Source of the DNA: Streptomyces triticagri
Lineage (GTDB): Bacteria > Actinomycetota > Actinomycetes > Streptomycetales > Streptomycetaceae
Length of the DNA: 64,000 nt
NCBI RefSeq assembly: GCF_003429565.1
Contig: NZ_QUAK01000015.1
Location: 48,229 to 112,228 of the forward strand
Reading direction: 5' to 3'
In this document: piece by piece, positions 1 through 10,507 of the stretch
Position numbering within the stretch: position 1 is the first letter of the stretch
Layout of the letters: each line of letters starts with the position of its first letter
Translations under genes and position numbers: made by a program
Notes under the pieces: generated by a model
The model's input: the letters and a program-made list of their open reading frames with translations, nothing else
What the model was told of the DNA's origin: nothing
Database searches by the model: none

Positions 1-146
1 CGGAGGCGGCGCGGGGGCGTGGCATCAGCAGTCATAACTCCTCCAGAGTAGTCGGAACCATCCACTGCCCTTCGAGCGTTTTCGGTGTCCGTGGGCCCTG
101 CAGGCACCACGCGGTGCGGGGAGGTACGGGGAGAGGTGTTGGTTTC

Positions 147-797
147 ATGGCCGAGGAGGGCATCAGCCGGCGCAAGCTGCTGATCGGCGGCGGCGTGACC
201 GTCGCCGCGGGCACGGCGGCGCTGGCGTACCGGGAGGAGCTGTCCCGGCTCTGGTGGCAGGTCCCGGGCATCGACAAGCAGCGCACGGAGGGCGAGGTCG
301 ACCAGCCGGGCGCCCAGTGGATCGCGGCGTCGCGGGCCAATCTGAGGTACGCGGACCGGCCCGCCGACTTTCCGATCGACCGCATCGTCGTGCATGTCAC
401 GGAGGGCAGCTTCGACACGGCGGTACGGGTGTTCCGCGATCCGATGCACGCGGCCGCCGCGCATTATGTGATCCGGGCGAAGGACGGTCATGTGACCCAG
501 ATGGCCCGCGAGTTGGACGTCGCCTTCCACGCGGGGAACAGGGAGTACAACGAGCGCAGTATCGGCATCGAGCACGAGGGCTTCGTGGACAGGGAGTCGT
601 CGTTCACGAAGGTCATGTACGAGGCGTCGGCCCGCCTGGCGGCGGACATCTGCGCGCGGTACGGGATACCCGTGGACCGCAAGCACATCATCGGCCACGA
701 CGAGGTGCCGCGGGCCACCCACACGGACCCCGGGAAGCACTGGGACTGGGACCGCTACATGAAGCTGGTCCGGGCGGCCGCGAAGCAGCAGGCCTGA
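147..797 (+). CDS. Tat-exported N-acetylmuramoyl-L-alanine amidase (PGRP/amidase_2 fold)
   Basis: 216 aa. The N-terminus has the twin-arginine motif SRRKLLIGG followed by a hydrophobic stretch, so export of the folded protein by Tat is expected. The rest matches the amidase_2/peptidoglycan-recognition fold, which cleaves the bond between muramic acid and the stem peptide: IVVHVTEG carries the first probable zinc histidine, and IIGHDEVP plus HTDPGKHWDW the C-terminal part of the site. The ATG at 147 is preferred because GAGAGG lies about 10 bases upstream and it places the RR motif near the N-terminus; a GTG at 114 would add 11 residues. The gene converges on the cysteine desulfurase gene with a 15-base gap. 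Substrate and physiological role (wall turnover) are inferred from the family. Confidence 0.85.
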   Translation: MAEEGISRRKLLIGGGVTVAAGTAALAYREELSRLWWQVPGIDKQRTEGEVDQPGAQWIAASRANLRYADRPADFPIDRIVVHVTEGSFDTAVRVFRDPMHAAAAHYVIRAKDGHVTQMARELDVAFHAGNREYNERSIGIEHEGFVDRESSFTKVMYEASARLAADICARYGIPVDRKHIIGHDEVPRATHTDPGKHWDWDRYMKLVRAAAKQQA

Positions 798-812
798 GGC
801 CGGAGCCGCGGC

Positions 813-2000
813 TCAGCTCAGACCGGCGGCCCGCGCCCGCTCCACCGCGGGCCCGATCGCCTTGGCGACGGCCTTCACGTCCTCGTGGGTGGTGGTGTGG
901 CCGAGCGAGAAGCGCAGCGTGCCGCGCGCGAGTTCGGGGTCGGTGCCGGTGGCGAGCAGCACATGGCTCGGCTGGGCCACACCGGCCGTGCACGCCGAGC
1001 CGGTGGAGCAGGCGATGCCCTGGGCGTCGAGCAGCAGCAGGAGCGAGTCGCCCTCGCAGCCGGGGAAGATGAAGTGCGCGTTCGCGGGCAGCCGGCCCGG
1101 GATGCCGTCGGGACCCGCCGGTGCCGGGTCGCCGCCGAGGATCGCGTCGGGCACGGCGGCCAGCACGGCGGTGACCAGTTCGTCGCGCAGCGCGCCGATC
1201 TCGCGGGCGAAGCGCTCCTGGTCCTGTGCGGCGAGCCGGGCCGCCACGGCGAACGAGGCGGCGGCGGGCACGTCCAGCGTCCCGGAGCGCACTTGTCGCT
1301 CCTGCCCGCCGCCGTGCAGCACGGGCACGGGCGCGTACTCGCGGCCGAGCAGCAGCGCGCCGATTCCGTACGGCCCACCGATCTTGTGCCCGCTGACCGC
1401 CATCGACGCGAGGCCCGAGGCGTCGAAGTCGACGGGGAGCTGGCCGAAGGCCTGCACGGCGTCGGAATGCAGCGGAATCTGGAACTCCGCGGCCACGTCC
1501 GCGAGTTCACGCACGGGCTGCACGGTGCCGATCTCGTTGTTGGCCCACATGACGGTGGCCAGCGCGACGTCGGCGGGGTTGCGGGCGATGGCCTCGCGCA
1601 GCGCCTCGGGGTGCACCCGCCCGTGGCCGTCGACGGGCAGGTACTCGACGGTGGCGCCCTCGTGCTCACCGAGCCAGTGCACGGCGTCGAGCACGGCATG
1701 GTGCTCGACGGGGCTGCACAGCACCCGCGTCCTGGCCGGATCCGCGTCCCGGCGCGACCAGAAGAGCCCCTTCACCGCGAGGTTGTCCGCCTCGGTGCCG
1801 CCCGAGGTGAGCACCACCTCGCTGGGCCGGGCACCGAGCGCCTCGGCGAGCGTCTCGCGGGCCTCCTCGACGGTGCGCCGTGCCTGCCGCCCCGCCGCGT
1901 GCAGCGAAGAGGCGTTGCCGACGACGGAGAGGTGCGCGGTCATCGCCTCGATGGCTTCGGGAAGCATCGGCGTGGTCGCGGCGTGGTCGAGATAGGCCAT
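813..2000 (-). CDS. Cysteine desulfurase (NifS/IscS-like, class V aminotransferase fold)
   Basis: 395 aa PLP enzyme. It starts [11 protein letters not shown], the usual N-terminus of the family, so the ATG at 2000 is chosen over one 12 codons upstream. [10 protein letters not shown] contains the lysine that forms the PLP aldimine, and [10 protein letters not shown] contains the mobile-loop cysteine that accepts sulfur as a persulfide; the spacing and GSACT context suit the NifS/IscS group. The enzyme converts cysteine to alanine and supplies sulfur for Fe-S clusters or tRNA thiolation. In Streptomyces a copy like this often sits next to the tRNA thiouridylase gene mnmA; none is in the window, so its partner is unknown. 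Confidence 0.92.
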   Translation of the reverse strand: MAYLDHAATTPMLPEAIEAMTAHLSVVGNASSLHAAGRQARRTVEEARETLAEALGARPSEVVLTSGGTEADNLAVKGLFWSRRDADPARTRVLCSPVEHHAVLDAVHWLGEHEGATVEYLPVDGHGRVHPEALREAIARNPADVALATVMWANNEIGTVQPVRELADVAAEFQIPLHSDAVQAFGQLPVDFDASGLASMAVSGHKIGGPYGIGALLLGREYAPVPVLHGGGQERQVRSGTLDVPAAASFAVAARLAAQDQERFAREIGALRDELVTAVLAAVPDAILGGDPAPAGPDGIPGRLPANAHFIFPGCEGDSLLLLLDAQGIACSTGSACTAGVAQPSHVLLATGTDPELARGTLRFSLGHTTTHEDVKAVAKAIGPAVERARAAGLS

Positions 2001-2123
2001 GATGCCGTCGATTCTACGAGCCGCCGGAGGCCCCAACGCCCGGCGGTGGCACAGATACGGTGTCCGGCGAGCAGTGGAGAGCCACGGCCGGCCTGCACCG
2101 CACCCCTGGCCCCGCCCTCCGGT

Positions 2124-2993
2124 TCACCCCCGTGGCGCCCGGGCCAGCTGCCGGGACTGGGCGACGAGGCGGCCCGCGGTGTCCCAGACCTCGGCGTCCT
2201 CCTCCAGGAAGCCGCCCGCGAGATTGCGGGTGGTGATGGCGACGCGGAGCGGTCCGGGCGCGGGGCGGCAGCGGATGTGCACGGTCAGCTCGACCGTCGG
2301 CACCCAGCCCTTGATGCCGAGTTCGAAGGCGGTCGGCGGCAGGGCGTCCACCGCGAGCAGCAGCGACAGCGGGTCGGCGTCACGGCCGTCGGCCAGGCCG
2401 AACCAGGACCGCATCTCGCCCTTGCCGGAGGGCGCTCCGAGCGCCCAGCCGAGCGTCGCAGGGTCGAGTTTCAGCCAGAGCCGCTCGGTGATCGCGGAGC
2501 TGCCGGGCACCGGGGCCGGCCCGTCCTCGGGGCCGAAGCAGTGCTCGACGGGCGGGATGTCCGGCGGCGCGGCGCTGGTGCGCACCTCGTCCGGCAGTGC
2601 GTCGAGATCCCCGTACGAGGCGAGTACGCGGATCCGCTCGATCTCGCGGCCCTCCGCGTCGTACTGGAAGAGCGAGGCCTGGCCGGTGGACAGGGTGCGG
2701 CCGCCGCGGACGAGTTCGGTGCGCACCACCGCGGGCCCCGGCTGCGACGCGGTGAGGTAGTGCGCGGACACGGTGAACGGGTCGGAGTGCGGCAGCGCGT
2801 CGGAGAGGGCACGGCCGAGGACCGCGAGCAGATAGCCGCCGTTGACCGCGTTGATGATCGTCCAGCCCGCGGAGAGTTCGGCGTCGTAGACGCCGGGCTC
2901 GCGCCGCGTCACCGCGGTGTCGCGGTCGAACTCGCTGTCGCCGACGGCCGCGCGCGTGCCGCCCTGTGTCGTGCCCTGAGTCATGTGCTGCAC
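2124..2993 (-). CDS. Acyl-CoA thioesterase-like hotdog-fold protein
   Basis: 289 aa, consistent with the double-hotdog TesB/4HBT_3 family. The early GWTIINAVNGGYLLAVLGRAL segment matches the buried helix of the hotdog, and FTVSAHYLTASQPGPAVV the following strand (phase: maltreated acyl-CoA esters are hydrolysed in this family). The C-terminal half (WVPTVELTVHIRCRPAPG, then a strand ending in WDTAGRLVAQSRQLAR) repeats the fold. No signal peptide or membrane segment, so cytoplasmic. Two in-frame ATGs at 2993 and 2984 are possible starts. The substrate chain length cannot be told from sequence. A perfect 10-bp palindrome lies just upstream at 3003-3012. Confidence 0.75.
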   Translation of the reverse strand: MQHMTQGTTQGGTRAAVGDSEFDRDTAVTRREPGVYDAELSAGWTIINAVNGGYLLAVLGRALSDALPHSDPFTVSAHYLTASQPGPAVVRTELVRGGRTLSTGQASLFQYDAEGREIERIRVLASYGDLDALPDEVRTSAAPPDIPPVEHCFGPEDGPAPVPGSSAITERLWLKLDPATLGWALGAPSGKGEMRSWFGLADGRDADPLSLLLAVDALPPTAFELGIKGWVPTVELTVHIRCRPAPGPLRVAITTRNLAGGFLEEDAEVWDTAGRLVAQSRQLARAPRG

Positions 2994-3002
2994 GGTACAA
3001 CA

Positions 3003-3012
3003 AGTAATTACT
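3003..3012. promoter_or_regulatory. 10-bp perfect palindrome upstream of the thioesterase gene
   Basis: AGTAATTACT is self-complementary and A+T-rich (8 of 10 bases) in otherwise GC-rich DNA. It lies 9 bases upstream of the thioesterase start. The position suits an operator or part of the promoter; no regulator is identified. Confidence 0.3.
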
Positions 3013-3051
3013 GAGCGGTAGCTTTATCCGGGAGGGTGCCGGGACGGCCGC

Positions 3052-3711
3052 TCACGCCTCGTCCGGCGTCGCCGACCTGCGGTTCCAGGCCCGCGGGGCC
3101 CGCCAGTGGAAGTGCATCGCGAGCATCCGCAGCGAGAAGGCGGTGATCACCGCGAGGCCGCTGGTCAGCGGATTCAGGGCGTCGTAGCGCAGACACAGGG
3201 CGACCATGCCCGCGCCGACCATGGCCGGTACCGCGTACAGATCGCGGTCCCAGCGCAGCAGCGACGGCACCTCGTTGGCCAGCACATCGCGCAGCACGCC
3301 GCCACCGACGGCGGTGGCCAGGCCGAGGGTCGCGGACGCGGTGAGCCCGAGCCCGTACTCGTACGCCTTCACGGTGCCCGTGACGCAGAAGAGGCCGAGC
3401 CCGGCGGCGTCGAAGGTGCTGACCGCCCGGTTGATCCGCGTCACCTCGGGATGCAGGAAGTACACGAGCGTGGCGGCCACGAGCGGGGTCACGAAGTAGG
3501 CCAGGTCCGTGAAGGCGGCCGGCGGCACCGCACCGATCACCAGGTCACGGAAGAGGCCGCCGCCCACCGAGGTCACGGTCGCGAGCACCGCGATGCCGAA
3601 CACGTCGAAGTTCTTGCGTACGGCGAGCAGCGCTCCGGAGATCGCGAAGACGAAGATCCCCGCCACATCGAGCCCGTGCTGGACGGAGGGTGTGAAGAAG
3701 TCCTGGAACAC
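3052..3711 (-). CDS. Trimeric intracellular cation channel (TRIC/UPF0126) family membrane protein
   Basis: 219 aa polytopic inner-membrane protein with about seven hydrophobic helices in the two-fold repeat typical of UPF0126/YadS proteins. The repeat signature is visible twice: VTSVGGGLFRDLVIG in the first half and ATAVGGGVLRDVLANEVP in the second. Family members with known structures form trimeric channels, mainly for K+; substrate here is inferred. The GTG at 3711 gives the usual length; upstream codons in frame are Arg/Pro-rich and look non-coding. The stop lies 58 bases upstream of the thioesterase start, so both could share a transcript. Confidence 0.82.
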   Translation of the reverse strand: MFQDFFTPSVQHGLDVAGIFVFAISGALLAVRKNFDVFGIAVLATVTSVGGGLFRDLVIGAVPPAAFTDLAYFVTPLVAATLVYFLHPEVTRINRAVSTFDAAGLGLFCVTGTVKAYEYGLGLTASATLGLATAVGGGVLRDVLANEVPSLLRWDRDLYAVPAMVGAGMVALCLRYDALNPLTSGLAVITAFSLRMLAMHFHWRAPRAWNRRSATPDEA

Positions 3712-3864
3712 CCGGCCATTCTGCCGGGACCGGGCACGCGCCCAGAACCGCCCGCGCCCGGCGCACGGCCACGGGGGGGGGAGCCGCCCCCGAGGGGGAA
3801 GTCGGCCGTGCGGCGGGCGCGGGGCGGGGCGTGCCGGTCGGGAGGGGCACACCCCGCGCAGGGG

Positions 3865-6864
3865 TCAGTCCAGTGGCTCGATCCGGACGTTCCGGAAGCG
3901 GACCTTGTTGTCGTGGTCCTGCAGCTTGATCGCTCCGGCTGCCGGGCCCTCCGGTGCCCCGTTCCCGGTCGGGCCGTCGATGGCGACGTCGTCGTGGATC
4001 TGTTCGCCGTTCCACACGACGCTGACCCGGGCGTCCTCGGTCTTGTTGCCCTCCTCGTCGAAGCGGGCGCCCTTGAAGACGATGTCGTACGACTGCCAGG
4101 TCTCCGGCGCCGTGGCCGCGTTCACGTCCGGTGGCTTCTGCTGATAGATGGCTCCCGCGTCGTCGTCGGCCGGGTTCTCCTTGCCGTAGGAGTCCAGGAT
4201 CTGGATCTCGTAGCGCTCCTGGATGTAGATGCCGCTGTTGGCGCGGTCCTGACCGGTGACGTCGTCCGGGAGATTCGGCAGCCAGAACTCCACGTGCAGC
4301 TTGAAGTCGCGGAAGCTCTGCTTGGTCCGCAGATCGCCCTCGTCGACCTCGATCACGTCGTCCGTCACCGGCCAGGACGGCGCATCCCCGTTCGGATGCT
4401 GCCAGTTGGCGAGGCTCGCCGCCCCGTCGAAGAGCTGGATCGGGGCGCCCTGCGGATTGACGGAGATCATGTCGAGGTTGACGTGGCCGGTGTCCCCGGC
4501 GTCGTAGCGGTACGTCACCGTGTTGGCGCCCTTGCGCAGCTCGAGCGCCTCGGTCTCGGAGGACCAGCCGGACCACTCGCCGGTGTCCGGCAGTTTCGAC
4601 TGGGTCGCCTTCTCGCCGTTGACGTACACGGACAGGGACTTGGTGCCCTTCTCCGGATACCCGCCGTTGGCGTAGCGCAGCGCCACGTCGTACGTACCGG
4701 CCTCGTCGGCCTGTACGTCGAAGGTCGCGGAGGCGCCCTCCTCGCCGAATCCGTCCACGAACCCGCTTCCCGAGTAGCCCGCGTGCTCGGTGTCGACGCC
4801 CGCGGACCCGGTCAGCCGGGCCTCCTCGGCCTCGTACTGGTTGCTCTTCGGCTGCTCGCCGAGCATCGAATTGAGCGTGTACCAGGCCTCGGTGGACCAG
4901 AGCTTCTCGCCTTCCGCAGAGCTGAACGGCTGCGGCGAGCGGACATGCACGACCCGCTTCGGCTTCAGGCCGTCCACGGCGAGCGTGACCTTCTTGCGGT
5001 CGTCGGAGAGCTTCGCCGAGCTGACCTTCAGGGTCTCCTCGTCGATCTTCGGGCCGCCGTAGTCCGAGGTCGGGGTGTAGCCCCACTGCTCGACGGTGTA
5101 CTTCTCCGCCAGCTTCTCCACCGTCTCGTCGGAGAGCGGCTGGGTGTACTCGAGCTCGAAGCCGCCCTCCTTGTGGCGCATGGCGACGATGTCGAAGGCG
5201 TTCTCGCCGTTCGGGGAGAGCTTCTGCAGACCGTGCTTGAGCTTGCCCTCCTGGCCCCAGTTGCCGTCGGCGCCGAGTCCGCCGGCGTAGATCGCGCCGT
5301 CCGGTCCCTTGCTGATCCGGTTGACGCCGGCCTCCAGGCCCTGGGTGAAGCGGAAGACCGCGCCCTGGTACTCGCCGTCGACCTTCTCCAGATAGCCGCG
5401 CTGGATCCCGCCGTACGTGACGTCGCCGAACAGCATCTGCCCGGCGAACGGGCCCTCGTCCAACTGGATCGGATTGCTGGGCGAGTTGGCGATCTCGTTC
5501 TGCGGCAGCCAGAGCACCGGCTCGGTCACGGGCTGGTCGTCGAACGGCCCGGCGGGGTTGGTGTAGTGGTTGAAGAAGCGGTCCTGCTTGACGTGCACCA
5601 GCTTCGACGAGGGCAGCCAGCCGCCCTGGTTGTCGGTGGCGAAGAGCTCGCCGTCCGGGCCCTTGCCGATGCCGTTGGGGGTGCGCAGCCCGCCGGCGAC
5701 CCAACTGACCTTGCCCGTCTCCTTGTTGACCTTGATCGTGGCGCCGCGGTCCGGCGCGGGCTGCGGGTCGGTGGTGGCGCCGCCGAGGTCGATGGCCACG
5801 GACAGATTGAGGTAGAAGTCGCCGTCCTCGTAGAGCAGTCCGAAGGCGAACTCATGGAAGTTCTCGCCGTACGGCCAGGTGGCGATGGTCTTGTAGTCCT
5901 CCATCACACCGTCGCCGTCGCTGTCCCCGAGCTCGGTCAGCTCGTGCTTCTGCGAGACGTAGATCTTGCCGTCCACGACCTTGAGGCCCATCGGCTCGCG
6001 CAGACCCTCGGCGACCTTGGTCGCCTTCACCTTGTCGGGTCCGGTGTCGCCGGTGACGTTGTCGAGGAGGTAGACCTCGCCCTCGATGTTGTCGGTGCCG
6101 CCCCAGGTACTGATGGCCATCCGGCCGTCGGGCATCCAGTCCATGCCGGTGACCTGCGGCTCGAAGCCCTCCGGCCGCAGATCGGTCAGCTTGTGGTCCG
6201 GGCGGACCTCGGTCAGCGGCAGTCCGTCGCCGGGGGTGTCCGTGCTGTCCTCGCACTCCTTCCGGCCGGGCGCGGTGACCCGTACGACGTCGGCGTCGGT
6301 GGTCAGGGCCTCGTCCGGTACGACGGCGAAGTCGTCGGCGCCCGGCGGCTTCCAGCCCAGGGTGAGCTGCTGGTCGCCGTCCTTGTCGAAGTACTCGATG
6401 CGCAGCGAGTGCGGGCCCTCGGTCAGCTCGACCGTGCCGTCCTTGGGATCGTCGGCCCCGTGCACTCCGTCGTGGTCGACGACCAGCTCGTCGTCGATGT
6501 AGAGCCGGGAGCCGTCGTCGCTGGTCAACCGGAAGTCGTACGAACCGTCCGCCGGGGCGTTGATGTTGCCGAGTGCGTGCGCGACGAACTTGTCACTGAT
6601 GCCGCCGAAGTCCTCGGGTGTCGACCAGTCGATGTTCGGCTTGAGCTCGTCGACGTTCGGCGTCTGGCCCTGCTTGAGGGTGCAGATCTTCTCCAGGGGC
6701 GTCTGGACGTCGAAGACGCGCAGCGTGACGCCGGGTTCCTGCGGCGGCAGGTCCTCCGCCTGGGCCGGCGTGGGCGTGGTGAACGCGAGGCCGCCGGCGG
6801 CGACCGCGGCGGCGAGCAGCGTGACGAGCCGTCTCCGGCCGCGTGGGAACAGTCGTGAGCTCAA
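3865..6864 (-). CDS. Secreted multidomain protein: PA14 + PVC-type beta-propeller + CBM6/35 + DUF1080
   Basis: 999 aa exported protein. A signal peptide with RGRRR n-region and cleavage after AQA opens the chain. Domains in order: a PA14 sugar-binding domain (about 40-170, with FRLTSDDGSRLYID), a sorbosone/glucose-dehydrogenase-like six-blade propeller (about 210-600, PDGRMAISTWGG and RTPNGIGKGPDGELFATDN), a jelly-roll CBM6/CBM35 (about 690-800, NQYEAEEARL, GYSGSGFVDGF) and a C-terminal 3-keto-disaccharide hydrolase/DUF1080 LamG-like domain (about 820-999, FKLHVEFWLP, NSGIYIQERYEIQILDSYG). The arrangement points to extracellular sugar binding and turnover. TTG at 6864 is chosen because GGAGGAG is immediately upstream and no better start fits before the signal peptide; the gap to it is short, so the start is not certain. 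A 27-bp dyad lies upstream at 6985-7011. Confidence 0.85.
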   Translation of the reverse strand: MSSRLFPRGRRRLVTLLAAAVAAGGLAFTTPTPAQAEDLPPQEPGVTLRVFDVQTPLEKICTLKQGQTPNVDELKPNIDWSTPEDFGGISDKFVAHALGNINAPADGSYDFRLTSDDGSRLYIDDELVVDHDGVHGADDPKDGTVELTEGPHSLRIEYFDKDGDQQLTLGWKPPGADDFAVVPDEALTTDADVVRVTAPGRKECEDSTDTPGDGLPLTEVRPDHKLTDLRPEGFEPQVTGMDWMPDGRMAISTWGGTDNIEGEVYLLDNVTGDTGPDKVKATKVAEGLREPMGLKVVDGKIYVSQKHELTELGDSDGDGVMEDYKTIATWPYGENFHEFAFGLLYEDGDFYLNLSVAIDLGGATTDPQPAPDRGATIKVNKETGKVSWVAGGLRTPNGIGKGPDGELFATDNQGGWLPSSKLVHVKQDRFFNHYTNPAGPFDDQPVTEPVLWLPQNEIANSPSNPIQLDEGPFAGQMLFGDVTYGGIQRGYLEKVDGEYQGAVFRFTQGLEAGVNRISKGPDGAIYAGGLGADGNWGQEGKLKHGLQKLSPNGENAFDIVAMRHKEGGFELEYTQPLSDETVEKLAEKYTVEQWGYTPTSDYGGPKIDEETLKVSSAKLSDDRKKVTLAVDGLKPKRVVHVRSPQPFSSAEGEKLWSTEAWYTLNSMLGEQPKSNQYEAEEARLTGSAGVDTEHAGYSGSGFVDGFGEEGASATFDVQADEAGTYDVALRYANGGYPEKGTKSLSVYVNGEKATQSKLPDTGEWSGWSSETEALELRKGANTVTYRYDAGDTGHVNLDMISVNPQGAPIQLFDGAASLANWQHPNGDAPSWPVTDDVIEVDEGDLRTKQSFRDFKLHVEFWLPNLPDDVTGQDRANSGIYIQERYEIQILDSYGKENPADDDAGAIYQQKPPDVNAATAPETWQSYDIVFKGARFDEEGNKTEDARVSVVWNGEQIHDDVAIDGPTGNGAPEGPAAGAIKLQDHDNKVRFRNVRIEPLD

Positions 6865-6984
6865 GTCTCCTCCAGCGGAAGGGCCCCGGGGGCGTCCCCG
6901 ACTCGGGTCGAACCGGGGTCCGTGCGCGCGAAACTCCGAACTGTTGCGGCGCACACGCTAGGAGACTTCGACCGCGCCCGTCCA

Positions 6985-7011
6985 GACTTTGTCATCAATG
7001 AGTTCAAAGTC
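6985..7011. promoter_or_regulatory. Inverted repeat GACTTTG-N13-CAAAGTC upstream of the PA14/DUF1080 gene
   Basis: Perfect 7-bp arms around a 13-base spacer, with an A+T-rich centre, 121-147 bases upstream of the TTG start at 6864 and just beyond the terminator of the peptide-transporter operon. The position suits an operator for the secreted sugar-active protein. The regulator is not identifiable from sequence; ROK or LacI types would suit the gene's role (inference). Confidence 0.45.
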
Positions 7012-7032
7012 CTGGCGGTACGTCAAAACGAC

Positions 7033-7060
7033 GGGCGGGCCCCGGAGTTGGGGCCCGCCC
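7033..7060 (-). terminator. 11-bp GC hairpin ending peptide-transporter operon 1
   Basis: GGGCGGGCCCC and GGGGCCCGCCC pair perfectly around a 6-base loop, 28 bases past the stop of the downstream ATPase gene. There is no T-tract, which is usual for Streptomyces terminators. Confidence 0.65.
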
Positions 7061-7087
7061 GGCGTTCGACGTTCCGGAAGTCGGTCG

Positions 7088-8311
7088 CTACTCGGCGCCG
7101 TCCTCGTCACTCTTCGAGGTCTTGGCGCCCTCGGATGCGGCCGGAGCCGCAGCGGCGGCCGATGAGTCCGCCGCGGCGGCCGGCTCCTTGTCCGCAGGCA
7201 CCTCGACGCCCGCGACCTCCGCCGCCGCCACCGCCGCGGTCAGCAGCACGGTGTCCTGCGGCGCCTGGTCGTCGGCGTTCTCCGGGTGGTGGCAGGCGAC
7301 CTGGTGACCGGTGCCGAGCTGCAGCAGCGGCGGCTCCTTGGTCGTGCAGATCTCGGTCGCCTTCCAGCACCGGGTGTGGAAGCGGCAGCCGCTCGGCGGC
7401 GAGATCGGCGAGGGCACGTCGCCGCGGAGCAGGATGCGGTCGTTCTTGGCCCCGCGCCGCGCCGGGTCCGGCACCGGCACCGCGGAGAGCAGCGCCTTGG
7501 TGTACGGGTGCATCGGCTTGGTGTAGAGGTCCTTGCGGTCCGCCAACTCCACGATCTTGCCGAGGTACATGACCGCGATCCGGTCCGACACGTGCCGGAT
7601 CACCGACAGGTCGTGCGCGATGATCACATACGTCAGGCCGAGCTCGTCCTGCAGGTCGTCGAGGAGGTTGACCACCTGCGCCTGGATGGACACGTCGAGC
7701 GCCGAGACCGGCTCGTCCGCGACGACCAGCTTCGGCTTGAGCGCGAGCGCACGGGCGATGCCGATGCGCTGGCGCTGGCCGCCGGAGAATTCGTGCGGAT
7801 AGCGGTTGTAGTGCTCGGGATTGAGGCCCACCAGGGCGAGCAGCTCCTGGACGGTCTTCTTGACGCCGCCCTCGGGCTGGACCCCCTGCAGCCGGAACGG
7901 CGCACTCACGATGGTGCCGATGGTGTGCCGCGGGTTCAGCGAGGAGTACGGGTCCTGGAAGATCATCTGGACGTCGCGGCGCAGCGGCCGCATCTTGCCG
8001 ACGTTCAGATGGGTGATGTCGTGGCCCTCGAACTCGACCTTGCCGCCGGTCGGTTCGAGCAGCCGGGTGATCAGCCGGCCCATGGTCGACTTGCCGCAGC
8101 CGGACTCACCGACGACGCCGAGGGTTTCCCCCGGGCGTACCTCGAAGCTCAGTCCGTCGACCGCCTTCACCGCCCCGACCTGCCGCTGGAGCAGGCCCTT
8201 CTTGATGGGGAAGTGCTTGACCAGGTTGTCGACCCTGAGCAGCGGCTCGGCCGAGCTGCCCGGCTTGTTTGCGGTCTGGTCCGGTGTGGTCACGTCCGTA
8301 GTCTCACTCAC
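7088..8311 (-). CDS. Peptide ABC transporter ATP-binding subunit (DppF/OppF type), operon 1
   Basis: 407 aa. Walker [11 protein letters not shown]-loop [11 protein letters not shown], signature FSGGQRQR, Walker [13 protein letters not shown] and the H-loop IAHDLSVI are all present. The C-terminal oligopeptide-transporter extension (SGCRFHTRC plus a second Cys pair) marks the Opp/Dpp class. After residue 350 comes an unusual 55-residue Ala/Glu/Asp-rich tail, probably disordered. The GTG at 8311 overlaps the preceding stop by 4 bases (GTGA), so translation is probably coupled to the DppD-type gene. It powers peptide import together with its DppD partner. Confidence 0.93.
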   Translation of the reverse strand: MSETTDVTTPDQTANKPGSSAEPLLRVDNLVKHFPIKKGLLQRQVGAVKAVDGLSFEVRPGETLGVVGESGCGKSTMGRLITRLLEPTGGKVEFEGHDITHLNVGKMRPLRRDVQMIFQDPYSSLNPRHTIGTIVSAPFRLQGVQPEGGVKKTVQELLALVGLNPEHYNRYPHEFSGGQRQRIGIARALALKPKLVVADEPVSALDVSIQAQVVNLLDDLQDELGLTYVIIAHDLSVIRHVSDRIAVMYLGKIVELADRKDLYTKPMHPYTKALLSAVPVPDPARRGAKNDRILLRGDVPSPISPPSGCRFHTRCWKATEICTTKEPPLLQLGTGHQVACHHPENADDQAPQDTVLLTAAVAAAEVAGVEVPADKEPAAAADSSAAAAAPAASEGAKTSKSDEDGAE

Positions 8312-9401
8312 AGTTTCGGCGCAATCTCTTCGGTCCAGATCCGCGTCCGCTCCTCCTGCGACATGTGGCAGGCGGAGAAGTGTCCGCTGCCGACCTCGCG
8401 GAGTTCCGGGCGGACCGTACGCGTCAGGTTGTCCTTGGGGACGTCGGCGTAGGGGCATCGCGGGTTGAAGGCACAGCCGTCGGGGACGTTGATGAGGCTG
8501 GGCGGGGAGCCCTTGACCGGGATGAGCCGGTCCGTCTCCTCGCGGTCGATCCGCGGCATCGAGCCGAGCAGGCCCCAGGTGTAGGGGTGCTGCGGCTCGT
8601 AGAAGACCTTCTCGGCGCTGCCTCGTTCGACGCAGCGCCCGCCGTACATGACAAGCAGGTCGTCGGCCATCTCGGCGACCACGCCCAGGTCGTGGGTGAT
8701 CATGATGACCGCGGAGCCGAACTCCTTCTGCAGATCCCGGATCAGGTCCAGGATCTGCGCCTGCACGGTCACGTCGAGCGCGGTGGTCGGCTCGTCCGCG
8801 ATCAGCAGTTCCGGGTTGTTGACCAGGGACATCGCGATCATCGCGCGCTGGCGCATACCGCCGGAGAATTCGTGCGGATAGCTGCTGAAGCGCTTGGCCG
8901 GCTCGGGGATGCCGACCCGGTCGAGCATCTCGACGGCCCGGGCCTTGGCCTCCTTCTTGCCGACCGGATGGTGCACCCGGTACGCCTCGGTGATCTGCGC
9001 GCCCACCGTGTAGTACGGGTGCAGGGCCGACAGCGGATCCTGGAAGATCATCGCCATCTTGCGGCCGCGCAGCCGGCGTACGTGGTCGGGGTCGGCGGTG
9101 ACGAGGTTCTCGCCGTCCAGCCAGACCTCGCCGGACACCTTGGCCTTCTGGTGCAGGCCCATGATGCCGAGCGAGGTGACCGACTTGCCGGAGCCGGACT
9201 CACCGACGATGCCGAGGGTCTTGCCGCGGCGTACGTCGAAGGAGACGCCGTCGACGGACTTGACCAGACCGTCGTCGGTGTCGAAGTGGATCTTGAGGTC
9301 CCGTACCGAGAGGAAGGTCTCCTCGGCGGTACCGGGCACGAGCGCCGTGGGCTCCGAGACAGCCGCAGATTCCGGCGCGCTCTGCTTCTTGTCCAGGTCG
9401 C

Positions 9402-9405
<4 letters not shown>
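8308..9405 (-). CDS. Peptide ABC transporter ATP-binding subunit (DppD/OppD type), operon 1
   Basis: 365 aa. Walker [11 protein letters not shown]-loop [11 protein letters not shown], signature FSGGMRQR (the M variant is typical of DppD), Walker [13 protein letters not shown] and H-loop ITHDLGVV. The C-terminal [11 protein letters not shown] region with Cys residues is the Opp/Dpp extension that in some homologues binds an iron-sulfur cluster. The GTG start at 9405 overlaps the permease stop by 4 bases; a 40-residue acidic leader precedes the nucleotide-binding domain. It acts with the DppF-type subunit as an ATPase heterodimer. Confidence 0.93.
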
Positions 9406-10412
<1,007 letters not shown>

Positions 10413-10430
10413 AGCCGATCGGCGCCGGGG

Positions 10431-10461
10431 CCGCCGGACCGGGGGTCGCCCGGTCCGGCGG
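10431..10461 (-). terminator. 13-bp perfect hairpin between dppA-type and dppB-type genes, operon 1
   Basis: CCGCCGGACCGGG and CCCGGTCCGGCGG pair around a 5-base loop, 47 bases past the binding-protein stop and 18 bases before the permease start. In binding-protein operons such a hairpin typically causes partial termination or protects the 3' end of the binding-protein mRNA, raising its level over the membrane subunits. A similar hairpin sits at the same place in operon 2. Confidence 0.6.
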
Positions 10462-10507
10462 ACACCGGAGCCTTCACCTGCCTTTCAGAATTGCTTGGCG
10501 GACGGGG

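Noticed and set aside
885..3014. 709-codon plus-strand frame over the desulfurase and thioesterase genes
   Set aside because: Both minus-strand genes have conserved motifs; the plus frame is composition-driven and has none.
3106..6858. 1250-codon open frame on the plus strand opposite the PA14/DUF1080 gene
   Set aside because: It is an antisense shadow of a gene with clear signal peptide and domains; the translation is Val/Leu/Arg/Gly-rich without motifs, as expected in high-GC DNA.
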